NCBI GenBank assembly: GCA_002813895.1
Contig: CP024912.1
Location: 744,001 to 808,000 of the forward strand
Length of the DNA: 64,000 nt
Source: Cyanobacterium sp. HL-69
Lineage (GTDB): Bacteria; Cyanobacteriota; Cyanobacteriia; Cyanobacteriales; Cyanobacteriaceae
Direction: 5' to 3'
This document shows positions 9,091 through 16,716 of the stretch, in pieces (the stretch's first letter is position 1; every line of letters begins with the position of its first letter). Made by a program: the position numbers and the translations under genes. Below the pieces are notes generated by a model. It saw only the letters and a program-made list of their open reading frames with translations, was not told where the DNA came from and searched no databases.

Positions 9091-9417
9091 ATGGCATTTA
9101 ACGCAAATTTCTTTGGCGGAGAATCAGATGCAACCCTAGACAACAATTTAATCGATTACTTACAAAGACAAAAACCAGAAACTCTTGAAAGAATTGCACA
9201 ATCAGCAACCCCAGAAATAAAAGAAATTATTACCCACAATGTACAAGGGTTATTGGGGATGTTGCCCACGGAGGGGTTTAACGTGCAAATTGTCACAGAT
9301 AAACAACATATGGCGAATTTACTAGCTTCTGCCATGATGACAGGTTATTTCCTTTGTCAGATGGAAAAAAGAAAAGCCTTAGAAGAAAATCTCTCTGATA
9401 CCGATTCTGTAGAATAG
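9091..9417 (+). CDS. DUF760 family protein
   Basis: This 108-residue soluble protein matches the DUF760 family, conserved in cyanobacteria and plastids. Visible features are an N-terminal NFFGG segment, NLIDYLQRQKPETLERIAQS, and a helical C-terminal half around GLLGMLPTEGFNV and MMTGYFLCQMEK. No catalytic residues are known. A plant DUF760 relative has been linked to plastid protein turnover, but no role can be deduced here. It follows scpB by 71 bp on the same strand and may share its transcript. Confidence 0.85.
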   Translation: MAFNANFFGGESDATLDNNLIDYLQRQKPETLERIAQSATPEIKEIITHNVQGLLGMLPTEGFNVQIVTDKQHMANLLASAMMTGYFLCQMEKRKALEENLSDTDSVE

Positions 9418-9446
9418 TCAATGTTATCATTGATTTAATTTGGTGG

Positions 9447-9466
9447 CAAGGGGTTTAAACCCCTTG
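9447..9466. repeat. CAAGGGGTTTAAACCCCTTG palindrome
   Basis: A perfect 20-base palindrome just after the DUF760 gene. The same or a near-identical palindrome recurs at 36325, 46253 and 61010, with looser copies at 4690, 29698 and 59168, so it is a dispersed intergenic repeat. It could form a hairpin in transcripts, but no T-tract follows. Confidence 0.7.
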
Positions 9467-9522
9467 TTAGACGAAGAAAATAACATATAATCAAGGTTTA
9501 ATTATAAATTATCTATTACTTG

Positions 9523-9618
9523 TCAGCCTCCCTTTGCAAAGGCTGCCATAACAATCAAAGATAAAGATAAACCAGGTACTAATAGTACGACTAACATTAA
9601 AAATTGATCACTGGTCAT
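9523..9618 (-). CDS. Putative 31-residue single-pass membrane peptide
   Basis: An ATG-started frame encodes a short polar start (MTSDQ), about 20 hydrophobic residues (FLMLVVLLVPGLSLSLIVMA) and a basic tail (FAKGG). Size and architecture are those of the small subunits of photosystems, cytochrome b6f or NDH-1, but the sequence matches none I know by heart. Being flanked by intergenic repeats, it is easy to miss in annotation. Codon use is ordinary and the frame is uninterrupted, but with 31 codons a chance ORF cannot be excluded. Confidence 0.45.
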   Translation of the reverse strand: MTSDQFLMLVVLLVPGLSLSLIVMAAFAKGG

Positions 9619-9729
9619 AATATTTATTGCCTAAAAGTATTTACATTAATTATCATTTTAAAGGATGAGAAAAAAAACAAACTTTAAAAGATGGTTTAAA
9701 TTAATGTTTAACAGTCAGTGGAGTAGGAG

Positions 9730-10485
9730 ATGCTAGATGTGAAGGATTTTTTTCTGGGTTTATTTTTATGGTTAGGAAGTTCAACTTTTTTGATGGTTTT
9801 TTTGAGTAGTCAAACCTCATCCGAAAATAAGTCTATTTCTACTCCTCGGCGCAAAAAGTTATTACAAATTTCTGAGCAACAAAAGCTAATTATTAGTAAT
9901 TTACAAGGGCAGTTAGCTATCAAAGTAGAGGAGTTAAAACAAGCCCAAACGGATATTGTTGAATTACAGTCAGATTTGAATGACTCTTGTGAGGAATTAG
10001 AATCTACCCAAGATAAATATGAAGCACTCCAGAAAGAGTTTACTCGGAAGGTGGCGCAGGTGACGAATAAAATATTGGAATTAGAGCAACAAAATTCAGT
10101 GTTATCGCAACAGTGCCAAAGTTTACCAGAGGAGGTAAGACAAAACTTACAGACACAATATTTTGAGCAATTGCAGTCTTTACTTACCAATTATCCCACC
10201 GCTAAAATTATGGTTAAGTTTAAGCCAGATTTACCCGCAAAAAGTGTTGTTTGTCTCTTAAAACCCCTAGAGGAGTTGTTGGCAGGATGGGAAATAACTC
10301 CCGTTGGGCAACCATGGCGACGGGTAAATTTTGACCCTAATTTACACCAACCAGATGCTGATGATATTAGGGAGGGGGATTTGGTTTATATACGTTTTGT
10401 CGGCTATGCCCAACAGGATAAGGTTTTGATTAAAGCCAAGGTTAGTCGTTTTTTACCAGGACAAGAAGAACACAAAACCAATTAA
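9730..10485 (+). CDS. Membrane-anchored coiled-coil protein with a GrpE-like cyanobacterial C-terminal domain
   Basis: The 251-residue protein has one N-terminal membrane segment (about 8-26), a long coiled coil (about 45-130, rich in Glu, Gln and Leu heptads) and a C-terminal domain with WEITPVGQPWRRVNFDPNLH followed by QPDADDIREGDLVYIRF. That last pattern resembles proteins annotated as GrpE-like chaperone cofactors in cyanobacteria, as I recall them; genuine GrpE function is not shown. The soluble part would face the cytoplasm if the N-terminus is inserted as a signal anchor. It is convergent with the cyAbrB gene, 38 bp away. Confidence 0.6.
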   Translation: MLDVKDFFLGLFLWLGSSTFLMVFLSSQTSSENKSISTPRRKKLLQISEQQKLIISNLQGQLAIKVEELKQAQTDIVELQSDLNDSCEELESTQDKYEALQKEFTRKVAQVTNKILELEQQNSVLSQQCQSLPEEVRQNLQTQYFEQLQSLLTNYPTAKIMVKFKPDLPAKSVVCLLKPLEELLAGWEITPVGQPWRRVNFDPNLHQPDADDIREGDLVYIRFVGYAQQDKVLIKAKVSRFLPGQEEHKTN

Positions 10486-10523
10486 GCTAAGGAAGGTGAT
10501 GAGAAAGGGTGAGTGGAGGGAGT

Positions 10524-10895
10524 TTATTCTTCCTCTACCTGTTTGAGGTGAATATTTTTACGCCCCAATACTACTTCAAATTCATCTCCTGGCTTTAATC
10601 CCATTTTTTCGGTGTAGGCTTTACCGATGGATAAGTTACCGTTGGATTGTACATTAATGCGATAGTTCGCACTTCTGCCTCTTTTTTTTGCTTCGGCGGT
10701 AACATCGTTATCGAGGCTAATGCCTTCTGCTTCGATGAGAGCATTAAGAAATTTCACCATACTTACTCTTTTTTGTTTCCCTGATAGAGTGTAATAACCG
10801 CATTCAATGGCTTTTTCTTCCCGGGATGCGTCACCCATCTTTTTTACTTTTTTTAGTAGCTCTTTTCCGGTTAATGCTTTTGGTTTTTTTGACAT
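10524..10895 (-). CDS. cyAbrB-family transcriptional regulator
   Basis: Cyanobacterial AbrB-like proteins are abundant DNA-binding regulators of carbon/nitrogen balance, redox and division genes. In this 123-residue protein the N-terminal half carries the cyanobacterial TGKELLKKVKKMGDASREEK and CGYYTL segments; the C-terminal half is the AbrB DNA-binding domain (YRINVQSNGNLSIGKAYTEK, then MGLKPGDEFEVVLGRKNIHL). In this clade the AbrB domain is C-terminal, unlike Bacillus AbrB. Cyanobacteria normally have two paralogues (cyAbrB1 and cyAbrB2); I cannot safely say which this is. It is monocistronic, with a long AT-rich region upstream. Confidence 0.92.
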   Translation of the reverse strand: MSKKPKALTGKELLKKVKKMGDASREEKAIECGYYTLSGKQKRVSMVKFLNALIEAEGISLDNDVTAEAKKRGRSANYRINVQSNGNLSIGKAYTEKMGLKPGDEFEVVLGRKNIHLKQVEEE

Positions 10896-11066
10896 TTACT
10901 TTGATTTTACTATTTTTTGACTAGCTATTTTTTTTTGATTTACAAAAGACTAATAACTCTTTTTGTTTCTGATCTATAATATACTAAAATAGCAATTTTT
11001 AATTTTATTTCTAAACTTATTGTTGTTTGATATGTTATCTCTGTTTTTTTGATATTTTTTCTTTAT

Positions 11067-11510
11067 ATGAAGTTAACTACTAAGGGACATTATGCGGTTA
11101 AGGCTTTATTAGATCTTAGTTTACAACCTAATTTTAAACCTACTTCTGTAAGGGCGATCGCCCTTCGCCAAGATATACCAGCACCTTATTTAGAAAAGAT
11201 ATTAATAAAAATTCGTCACGCAGGACTAATAAATTCGGTACGAGGATCCCAAGGAGGCTATCAATTAGCCTATGAAACTGACCAAATATCCCTCGGGCAA
11301 ATACTAGAAGCAGTGGGGGAAAATTTAGAATCAATGCCTTTAGGTATTAATAACCAAAACACCTCTACAGACTGGGTTACCGTGGCTTTATGGCGTAAAT
11401 TAAACCAAAAAATAAAACAGGCAATTTATAGTATAACTTTAGCAGATTTGTATTATGATGCGCGTAGTCGTCAAGCTTCTCAAGGAGAAGAAAATAATTT
11501 TATCGTATAG
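11067..11510 (+). CDS. Rrf2-family transcriptional regulator
   Basis: The 147-residue winged-helix protein begins MKLTTKGHYAVKALLDLS, the classic Rrf2 opening, with a recognition helix around ALRQDIPAPYLEKILIKIRHAG and the wing NSVRGSQGGYQLA. Rrf2 proteins such as IscR and CymR regulate Fe-S, cysteine or redox genes. The three-Cys cluster of IscR is absent, so it is probably not an Fe-S sensor of that type. The ATG at 11067 is preferred to a TTG at 11049 because it starts at the conserved motif. It is eight bases upstream of dprA and likely co-transcribed. Confidence 0.9.
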   Translation: MKLTTKGHYAVKALLDLSLQPNFKPTSVRAIALRQDIPAPYLEKILIKIRHAGLINSVRGSQGGYQLAYETDQISLGQILEAVGENLESMPLGINNQNTSTDWVTVALWRKLNQKIKQAIYSITLADLYYDARSRQASQGEENNFIV

Positions 11511-11518
11511 GACGAAAA

Positions 11519-12700
11519 ATGATTAATAACCGAGAAAAAAAGTATTGGTTGGCATGGTCAAATATCAAAGGATTAGGAGCAACATCTATTAGAAAAATAG
11601 ATCAAACTTTTGATAGTTTAGAAACAGCTTGGCAAGTTTCTTCTCAAGAATTATTAAGGGTGGATGGCATCGGTAAAAAACTTAGTGAAACTATCGATCA
11701 ACAAAGAAGAAAAATTGACCCTGATACCCTTTTTCAACAACACATTGAAAAGAATCCTTTTTTTTGGAGTCCTAGCGACAATTTATACCCCCATTTATTA
11801 TTAGAAATTCCTAGTCCTCCCACTATTCTTTATTACCAAGGGAAAGTAATTGAAAAAGAAAATAATGGCACTATACCGATGATAGGTATTGTCGGCACTC
11901 GTAAACCCACCGAACACGGTCGTCGCTGGACTTATAATATTAGTAAGGCATTGGCTCAAAAGGGTTTTATCATCGTGTCAGGGTTAGCTGAGGGGATTGA
12001 TGCGGTGGCCCATCGTGCTTGTTTGGATGCAGGAGGAAGAACTATTGCGGTGTTGGGTAATGGATTAGATCGAGTTTATCCCCCTAGTAATCGTGACTTG
12101 ATGAGGGAGATTGCCCAAAAGGGTTTAATTATGACGGAATATGCCTATGGTAGTCGCCCTGAAAAGGGAAATTTTCCTGCTCGTAATCGTATTGTGGCGG
12201 GGTTGTGTCGAGCGGTGTTGGTGATGGAAGCCCCAGAAAAGTCGGGGGCTTTGATTACGGCTAGTTATGCTACGGAGTTTAATCGGGATGTTTATACCTT
12301 GCCTAATACCCCTGATAATTCTCAGGCGAGGGGTTGTTTAAGGTTGATTCATAAGGGGGCAGAAATAATCGTCACGGCAGAGGAATTATTATCTAGTTTG
12401 GGGAGTATTCCTAGTTTAGACCAACCGCAACAGTTATCGTTATTTGAGCAAAGTTTGGAGAAGTCTTTGGATGTTTTGGTTTCTAGCCCTACACCTTTAC
12501 CACCCATACAACCTAATTTAACTCCTCCTTTGAGTATAGTGTATGGGGCGATCGCCCCTGAACCGACATCCTTAGATATTATTGTTACAAAAACTCAAAT
12601 GCCCACCGCCCAAGTATCAGGGATTTTATTACAACTAGAATTAGATGGACTAATTACCCAATTGCCTGGTATGAAATACAAAAAAACAATGGATAATTGA
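11519..12700 (+). CDS. dprA: DNA processing protein DprA
   Basis: DprA loads RecA on incoming single-stranded DNA during natural transformation. The 393-residue protein has an N-terminal helix-hairpin-helix/SAM-like region (LLRVDGIGKKL), the Rossmann-fold core with GIVGTRKPTEHGRRW, SGLAEGIDAVAHRACL, GGRTIAVLGNGLDRVYPP, then GNFPARNRIVAGL, and a C-terminal winged helix (residues 330-390) ending QLELDGLITQLPGMKYKK. All diagnostic motifs are intact, implying a competent transformation pathway. It follows the Rrf2 gene by eight bases, which suggests shared expression. Confidence 0.95.
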   Translation: MINNREKKYWLAWSNIKGLGATSIRKIDQTFDSLETAWQVSSQELLRVDGIGKKLSETIDQQRRKIDPDTLFQQHIEKNPFFWSPSDNLYPHLLLEIPSPPTILYYQGKVIEKENNGTIPMIGIVGTRKPTEHGRRWTYNISKALAQKGFIIVSGLAEGIDAVAHRACLDAGGRTIAVLGNGLDRVYPPSNRDLMREIAQKGLIMTEYAYGSRPEKGNFPARNRIVAGLCRAVLVMEAPEKSGALITASYATEFNRDVYTLPNTPDNSQARGCLRLIHKGAEIIVTAEELLSSLGSIPSLDQPQQLSLFEQSLEKSLDVLVSSPTPLPPIQPNLTPPLSIVYGAIAPEPTSLDIIVTKTQMPTAQVSGILLQLELDGLITQLPGMKYKKTMDN

Positions 12701-12764
12701 GAATTGATAATGGATAATTAGTCATTGGAAATAATTAAGCCATTACCGATTCTTTATTGTTCAA

Positions 12765-13529
12765 TTAATAACTTAAACTAGAGCGCAGAGTTAAATCTAA
12801 ATCTCTTCTGGTATCAAAAGAAATTACCTCAGCAGAAGAAGGCCCTTGACGGAGGAATAAACCGGCCAAAGCACCTAAACCAGCACCACCCAAGATTTTC
12901 TCGGTGGAAATAACTCTATTACCAGTCACCCCAGAGATTAAGGTGGCAGCAGCAGCACCGGCTAAAGCCCCTTGCCACACAGAATCACTATTACCTCCTC
13001 TCTCGATGACTTCGGTACGGGTTACCACATTAGACTCAATGTCAATGGGCATTTCGGTACCATTAGGATAAATAATAGTTCTACCTACAAATAAAGAACC
13101 TCTACGGTTTCTTGCGGGGCGAATTTCACCTCTAATGCGACTGTTGACGGGAATAACGATATTGTTATTGTTATTTCTAATATCTCTATCTACCGTTAAA
13201 GTGAGGGGTAAAGTTTCCTCTTTGGTGACATAAATTCTAGTAGCGTTTCTATCTTCTGCGTAGATAGTAGGAACATTAGTTCCTGTAGGTAGGGTTGATC
13301 TACTATTCTGAGATATATTGTTGTTACGATTGTTTTGAACAGGGGTAATGCCTCTGCCAGGGAAAGAGTCATTGCGAAAATGTCTGGAGTTTCGACTTTG
13401 GGCAGCCACTGAGCTAATTCCTGTACTAGAAATCATCCCAGCACACAGAATCAGGGCAATGATAGATTTAGAGTTACCCAAGGAAAAAACTTTTTTTCTG
13501 CTTGAGTTTGGGGAAGAAAAGTTAAACAT
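12765..13529 (-). CDS. Secreted protein with VirB10/TrbI-like C-terminal domain
   Basis: The 254-residue protein has a basic N-terminus, a hydrophobic signal segment (about 22-43) with a VAAQ cleavage-like site, then an Asn/Arg-rich linker. The C-terminal half resembles the periplasmic beta-barrel domain of VirB10/TrbI conjugation proteins: IPVNSRIRGEIRPARNRRGS, an Ala/Gly-rich antenna-like pair (GALAGAAAATLISG and GGAGLGALAGLFL), and the end EVISFDTRRDLDLTL. No other type IV secretion gene is nearby and the N-terminal half is short, so it is more likely a stand-alone cyanobacterial envelope protein than part of a conjugation machine. Confidence 0.65.
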   Translation of the reverse strand: MFNFSSPNSSRKKVFSLGNSKSIIALILCAGMISSTGISSVAAQSRNSRHFRNDSFPGRGITPVQNNRNNNISQNSRSTLPTGTNVPTIYAEDRNATRIYVTKEETLPLTLTVDRDIRNNNNNIVIPVNSRIRGEIRPARNRRGSLFVGRTIIYPNGTEMPIDIESNVVTRTEVIERGGNSDSVWQGALAGAAAATLISGVTGNRVISTEKILGGAGLGALAGLFLRQGPSSAEVISFDTRRDLDLTLRSSLSY

Positions 13530-13610
13530 AATAATAAAATATTCTAAAAATTATCAGCTATTCTTTTTAGACGGTGAATAGAAATAAAAAGTTTCAACGA
13601 AAATATATTA

Positions 13611-15233
13611 TTATGAGTTTCTTTGATCTAACTTTAGTCTTATTTGACTGTGATATTCTCTGGTAATGGGATAAAAATAGGCAAGAATTACCCCTATAAC
13701 TAATACGATAGCGGGTAACACGGAAACCACTAGACGGATGGCAAGAAGAGCCGAAGAGGGTTGGGTGGGAATTGCTTCCCCCGGGATGGTGCGCACAAAT
13801 CCTGATGCGTCTAGGGCGATACCCACGAGGAATAAGCCCAAGGCTAATCCAAATTTTTGTAACAATACCATGAAGCCATAAAAAATACCTTCTCGTCTTT
13901 TGCCTGTGTTTAGTTCGTCAAGGTCAATAACATCAGGTATCATTGACCAAGGGATAAGATAAGCCACAGATACTCCAAAACCCGCTAGGATGGCGAGGAA
14001 ATATAATAAGGCTGTTTGCCCGGGTTGAATGAGAAATAACCCTATTTGAGCTATAATCCAAATGGCTGATCCAAGGAAATACACAATCTTTTTATCTAGT
14101 TTTTTACTGACTATTTGCCACCCAAATAACATTACTAAGGCTGTACCTTGAACTGCGATCGCCACTTGAGGAAAAGCACTTTCGGGCAATCCCATCCAAT
14201 TAACCACGAAAAAGAGCAATATGGAGGCGGTGAGTTGCACGGCTAACCATGAACAAAGATAGATACCGATAACGAATAGAAATGGTTTATTACTAAATAC
14301 GATTTTCAGTTGGCGAAAAAAGGGAATTTGCTCTTGACTTTGATTATCTTTAATTTCTTCTGGAATGAGTAAATGTTCTTCGGTTTTACCTGTGATAAAT
14401 GTCCACGCCATGGCACTTAACATAATAGTAAAAAACAAAAATATTATTCCTTCAAAAATATCTTGAGGGCTAGTATTATTGACAATATTTAGAGTCGCAA
14501 AGATAGCTAAAACTGTGGCGATTATAATTAATAAAAATCCTAGATTTTTGCGTTTATCTCTAGTTAATAATGGTTTTTTCCCTCTTTCTTGTAGTTGTAA
14601 GGGACACCATAACAAAGCCACTAGGGCAATAAGGCTCGATATAAAACCTAAAATTAGATATTTTTCTTGGTCTTGTCCATCATAAATATCAAAAATTATT
14701 CCTGCTAAAATTAGAGAGAAAATACTAGCACCTATGGAAAAACTGAAGCGAAAACTATTTAAATTGGTGCGCTCGTTATAGTCTTTTGTTAATTCTGGGG
14801 TGAGGGCTTGATAGGGTAAATTAACGGAAGTGTAGCAAATGTGAAAGGCGATCGCCACTACCATATAATATATAAATAGGTAAATGCTGTTAGTGCGAGG
14901 GTTATCACTAAAATTGGGTACTACCCACATCAAGAAAAAGAAGACGACAAAAGGCACTGCCCCTAATATCATCCAAGGAATACGACGGCCCCAAGGGGTT
15001 GAGGTGCGATCGCTCGACATACCTATAATAGGATCATTAATAGCATCACTAATCTTGCCAATCATCAAAATACTACCGGCCACACTAGGGCTTAAACCAG
15101 CCACATTAGTAAAAAAAGGTAACAAGAAAAAAATTAATAAATTAGCCGATAAAGCAGTGCCAACATCCCCCGCCCCAAATGCTAACTTAGTAGTAAATGC
15201 TAACTTTTCCGTCTTATTTGTTGATGCAACCAT
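13611..15233 (-). CDS. MFS transporter of the GPH (glycoside-pentoside-hexuronide:cation symporter) family
   Basis: This 540-residue inner-membrane protein has about 12 hydrophobic segments. It opens with KLAFGAGDVGTALSANLLIF and continues with GKISDAINDPIIGMSSDRT then WGRRIPWMILGA, the hallmark of MelB/GPH symporters, where the Asp residues of helix 2 bind the coupling cation. The extra length over the usual 450-480 comes from a cytoplasmic loop near residues 285-310. The substrate is unknown; cyanobacterial homologues are usually annotated only as sugar transporters. It stands alone, with its stop close to the gap after the VirB10-like gene. Confidence 0.85.
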   Translation of the reverse strand: MVASTNKTEKLAFTTKLAFGAGDVGTALSANLLIFFLLPFFTNVAGLSPSVAGSILMIGKISDAINDPIIGMSSDRTSTPWGRRIPWMILGAVPFVVFFFLMWVVPNFSDNPRTNSIYLFIYYMVVAIAFHICYTSVNLPYQALTPELTKDYNERTNLNSFRFSFSIGASIFSLILAGIIFDIYDGQDQEKYLILGFISSLIALVALLWCPLQLQERGKKPLLTRDKRKNLGFLLIIIATVLAIFATLNIVNNTSPQDIFEGIIFLFFTIMLSAMAWTFITGKTEEHLLIPEEIKDNQSQEQIPFFRQLKIVFSNKPFLFVIGIYLCSWLAVQLTASILLFFVVNWMGLPESAFPQVAIAVQGTALVMLFGWQIVSKKLDKKIVYFLGSAIWIIAQIGLFLIQPGQTALLYFLAILAGFGVSVAYLIPWSMIPDVIDLDELNTGKRREGIFYGFMVLLQKFGLALGLFLVGIALDASGFVRTIPGEAIPTQPSSALLAIRLVVSVLPAIVLVIGVILAYFYPITREYHSQIRLKLDQRNS

Positions 15234-15327
15234 CTTTTTTTATTCCTAAAAATTAGTGTAGGGCGAGGAGTTAAACATTATAAAATAACACCCCATAGTA
15301 AATATTACATTTCCACAACGTAACACA

Positions 15328-16413
15328 TCACCTAAAACAATCCCTCAATAAATCGGTCTTAATTTCGTCCGTAATCACTACTTTTCCAACTTCAGTGGGT
15401 AAAATAAAACGTACCTTTCCAGCCTTCACCTTCTTATCCAACTGCAAACTATCCAATAAATCTTCCTTATCCACCGTTGCAGGAATATCCAAAGGTAATC
15501 CAGCCTTTTTAATCAAATCATTTTGTCTGACTAATTCATTCTCCGTCCATAAACCCGCCCGAAAAGCAATTTTTCCAGCCACTGCCATACCAATAGCTAC
15601 CGCTTCCCCGTGGACAAAAGTATTATAATTCGTCAAACTCTCTACCCCATGGCCCACCGTATGCCCATAATTAAGAATAGCCCTTACTCCCCCTTCCCTT
15701 TCATCCTGTCGCACCACCTCCGCCTTAGCAAGACAAGAACGTTCTAAGATATAACTAAGTAACTCAGGGCTTAAAATATCCATAGATTCAAGACTCTGTG
15801 CCAATTCTAGGCAGTCAAAAAGCTCTTTATCCCAAATCACTCCATATTTAATCACCTCCGCCATACCAGCCCTAAACTCTCGCTCTGGTAATGTTTTTAA
15901 AACCGTAGGATCAATTAAAACCAACTTAGGTTGATAAAAAGCCCCTATTAAATTTTTGCCTTGGGGATGATTTACCCCAGTTTTGCCCCCCACCGAAGCA
16001 TCCACCATAGCCAGTAAGGACGTCGGAATTTGAATAAAATTAATACCTCTCAACCAAGTAGAAGCCGCAAACCCCGTCATATCTCCAATGACGCCGCCCC
16101 CCAAAGCTACCATGGTTGAATTTCTTTCTAAGCGTAAACTTAAGGCTTTATCATAAACCTGAGCAATAGAATCAAGGGTTTTATAACTTTCTCCTGCAGG
16201 AATTAGATGATAATTAACCTCATATCCTTGTTTCGTAAAAGCATCTATCACGGTTTGCCCATAATAGTTAAAAATTTCAGGGTTAGAAATGACTAAAATT
16301 TTCTTACCAATATTTAAAGACTTTGCTTTCTGCCCAATTTCTCTTAATCCATCAGTAGCGATGTGGATTTCGTAGGCATTTTGGGGTAATTTTACAGGGA
16401 TGATTGAGTGCAT
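15328..16413 (-). CDS. aroB: 3-dehydroquinate synthase
   Basis: This cytosolic enzyme converts DAHP to 3-dehydroquinate, the second step of the shikimate pathway. The 361-residue length is normal. Motifs seen are the NAD-binding and active-site region [20 protein letters not shown] near residue 105, [18 protein letters not shown] near 140, and the metal-binding Glu/His sites [10 protein letters not shown] and [11 protein letters not shown]. It is divergent from petL with about 100 bp between starts. No other aromatic-pathway gene is adjacent, although trpE occurs elsewhere in the window. Confidence 0.96.
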   Translation of the reverse strand: MHSIIPVKLPQNAYEIHIATDGLREIGQKAKSLNIGKKILVISNPEIFNYYGQTVIDAFTKQGYEVNYHLIPAGESYKTLDSIAQVYDKALSLRLERNSTMVALGGGVIGDMTGFAASTWLRGINFIQIPTSLLAMVDASVGGKTGVNHPQGKNLIGAFYQPKLVLIDPTVLKTLPEREFRAGMAEVIKYGVIWDKELFDCLELAQSLESMDILSPELLSYILERSCLAKAEVVRQDEREGGVRAILNYGHTVGHGVESLTNYNTFVHGEAVAIGMAVAGKIAFRAGLWTENELVRQNDLIKKAGLPLDIPATVDKEDLLDSLQLDKKVKAGKVRFILPTEVGKVVITDEIKTDLLRDCFR

Positions 16414-16451
16414 CGTTAATAATAAAGAGACTGAGCTACCATAACTTATGA

Positions 16452-16481
16452 TTGACTTAACAGTTCATTGTACAATATATG
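16452..16481 (+). promoter_or_regulatory. Possible promoter of petL
   Basis: TTGACT at 16452-16457 and TATATG at 16476-16481 are separated by 18 bases, upstream of petL. The -35 is good and the -10 is weak. An AAGGAG ribosome binding site lies at about 16499-16504, just before the ATG. Confidence 0.35.
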
Positions 16482-16512
16482 GGTTATCCATTTTACTAAA
16501 GGAGTTTTATAT

Positions 16513-16608
16513 ATGTCTGGTGTAATTGCTTATGTCGGCATCATCGGTGGTTTCACCGTGGCTGCGGTTGGTTTATATTATGGTTTCCGTGCTTTAAAAT
16601 TATTATAA
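16513..16608 (+). CDS. petL: Cytochrome b6f complex subunit PetL
   Basis: A 31-residue peptide consisting of one membrane helix with the PetL pattern: a short N-terminus (MSGVIAYVG), a Gly/Ala-rich helix, and the conserved GLYYGFRALKLL end that resembles the GLLFGLRSAKIL of filamentous cyanobacteria. PetL is a peripheral helix of the cytochrome b6f dimer that helps stabilise it in thylakoids. It has an AAGGAG ribosome binding site and is followed directly by a rho-independent terminator, so it is monocistronic. Its small size makes it easily missed. Confidence 0.88.
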   Translation: MSGVIAYVGIIGGFTVAAVGLYYGFRALKLL

Positions 16609-16616
16609 AATCCATG

Positions 16617-16648
16617 ACCCTATCTATGTCACCAGATAGGGTTTTTTG
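16617..16648 (+). terminator. Rho-independent terminator after petL
   Basis: The stem ACCCTATCT/AGATAGGGT with an eight-base loop is followed by a T-tract. It lies nine bases after the petL stop. Confidence 0.88.
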
Positions 16649-16716
16649 TTTTTCAACTTAGAAGATTTTTGCAAAAGACTATAATAGGTAACGGTTTAAA
16701 TTTTCCTACATATACC

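Larger units (their letters stand above)
9418..9729. other. Gap between the DUF760 gene and the coiled-coil gene: palindrome and a micro-ORF
   Basis: The 312-bp stretch contains the palindrome CAAGGGGTTTAAACCCCTTG at 9447-9466 and, on the minus strand, a 31-codon membrane-peptide ORF. The remainder is AT-rich, with no tRNA or terminator that I can see. Confidence 0.6.

Noticed and set aside
11049-11066. TTG start for the Rrf2 regulator
   Set aside because: The added residues (MIFFLY) are not conserved in the family, and the ATG at 11067 starts exactly at the conserved MKLTTKGHYA motif.
12765-13529. Part of a conjugation or type IV secretion locus
   Set aside because: No virB4, virD4, relaxase or other secretion gene occurs in the window.
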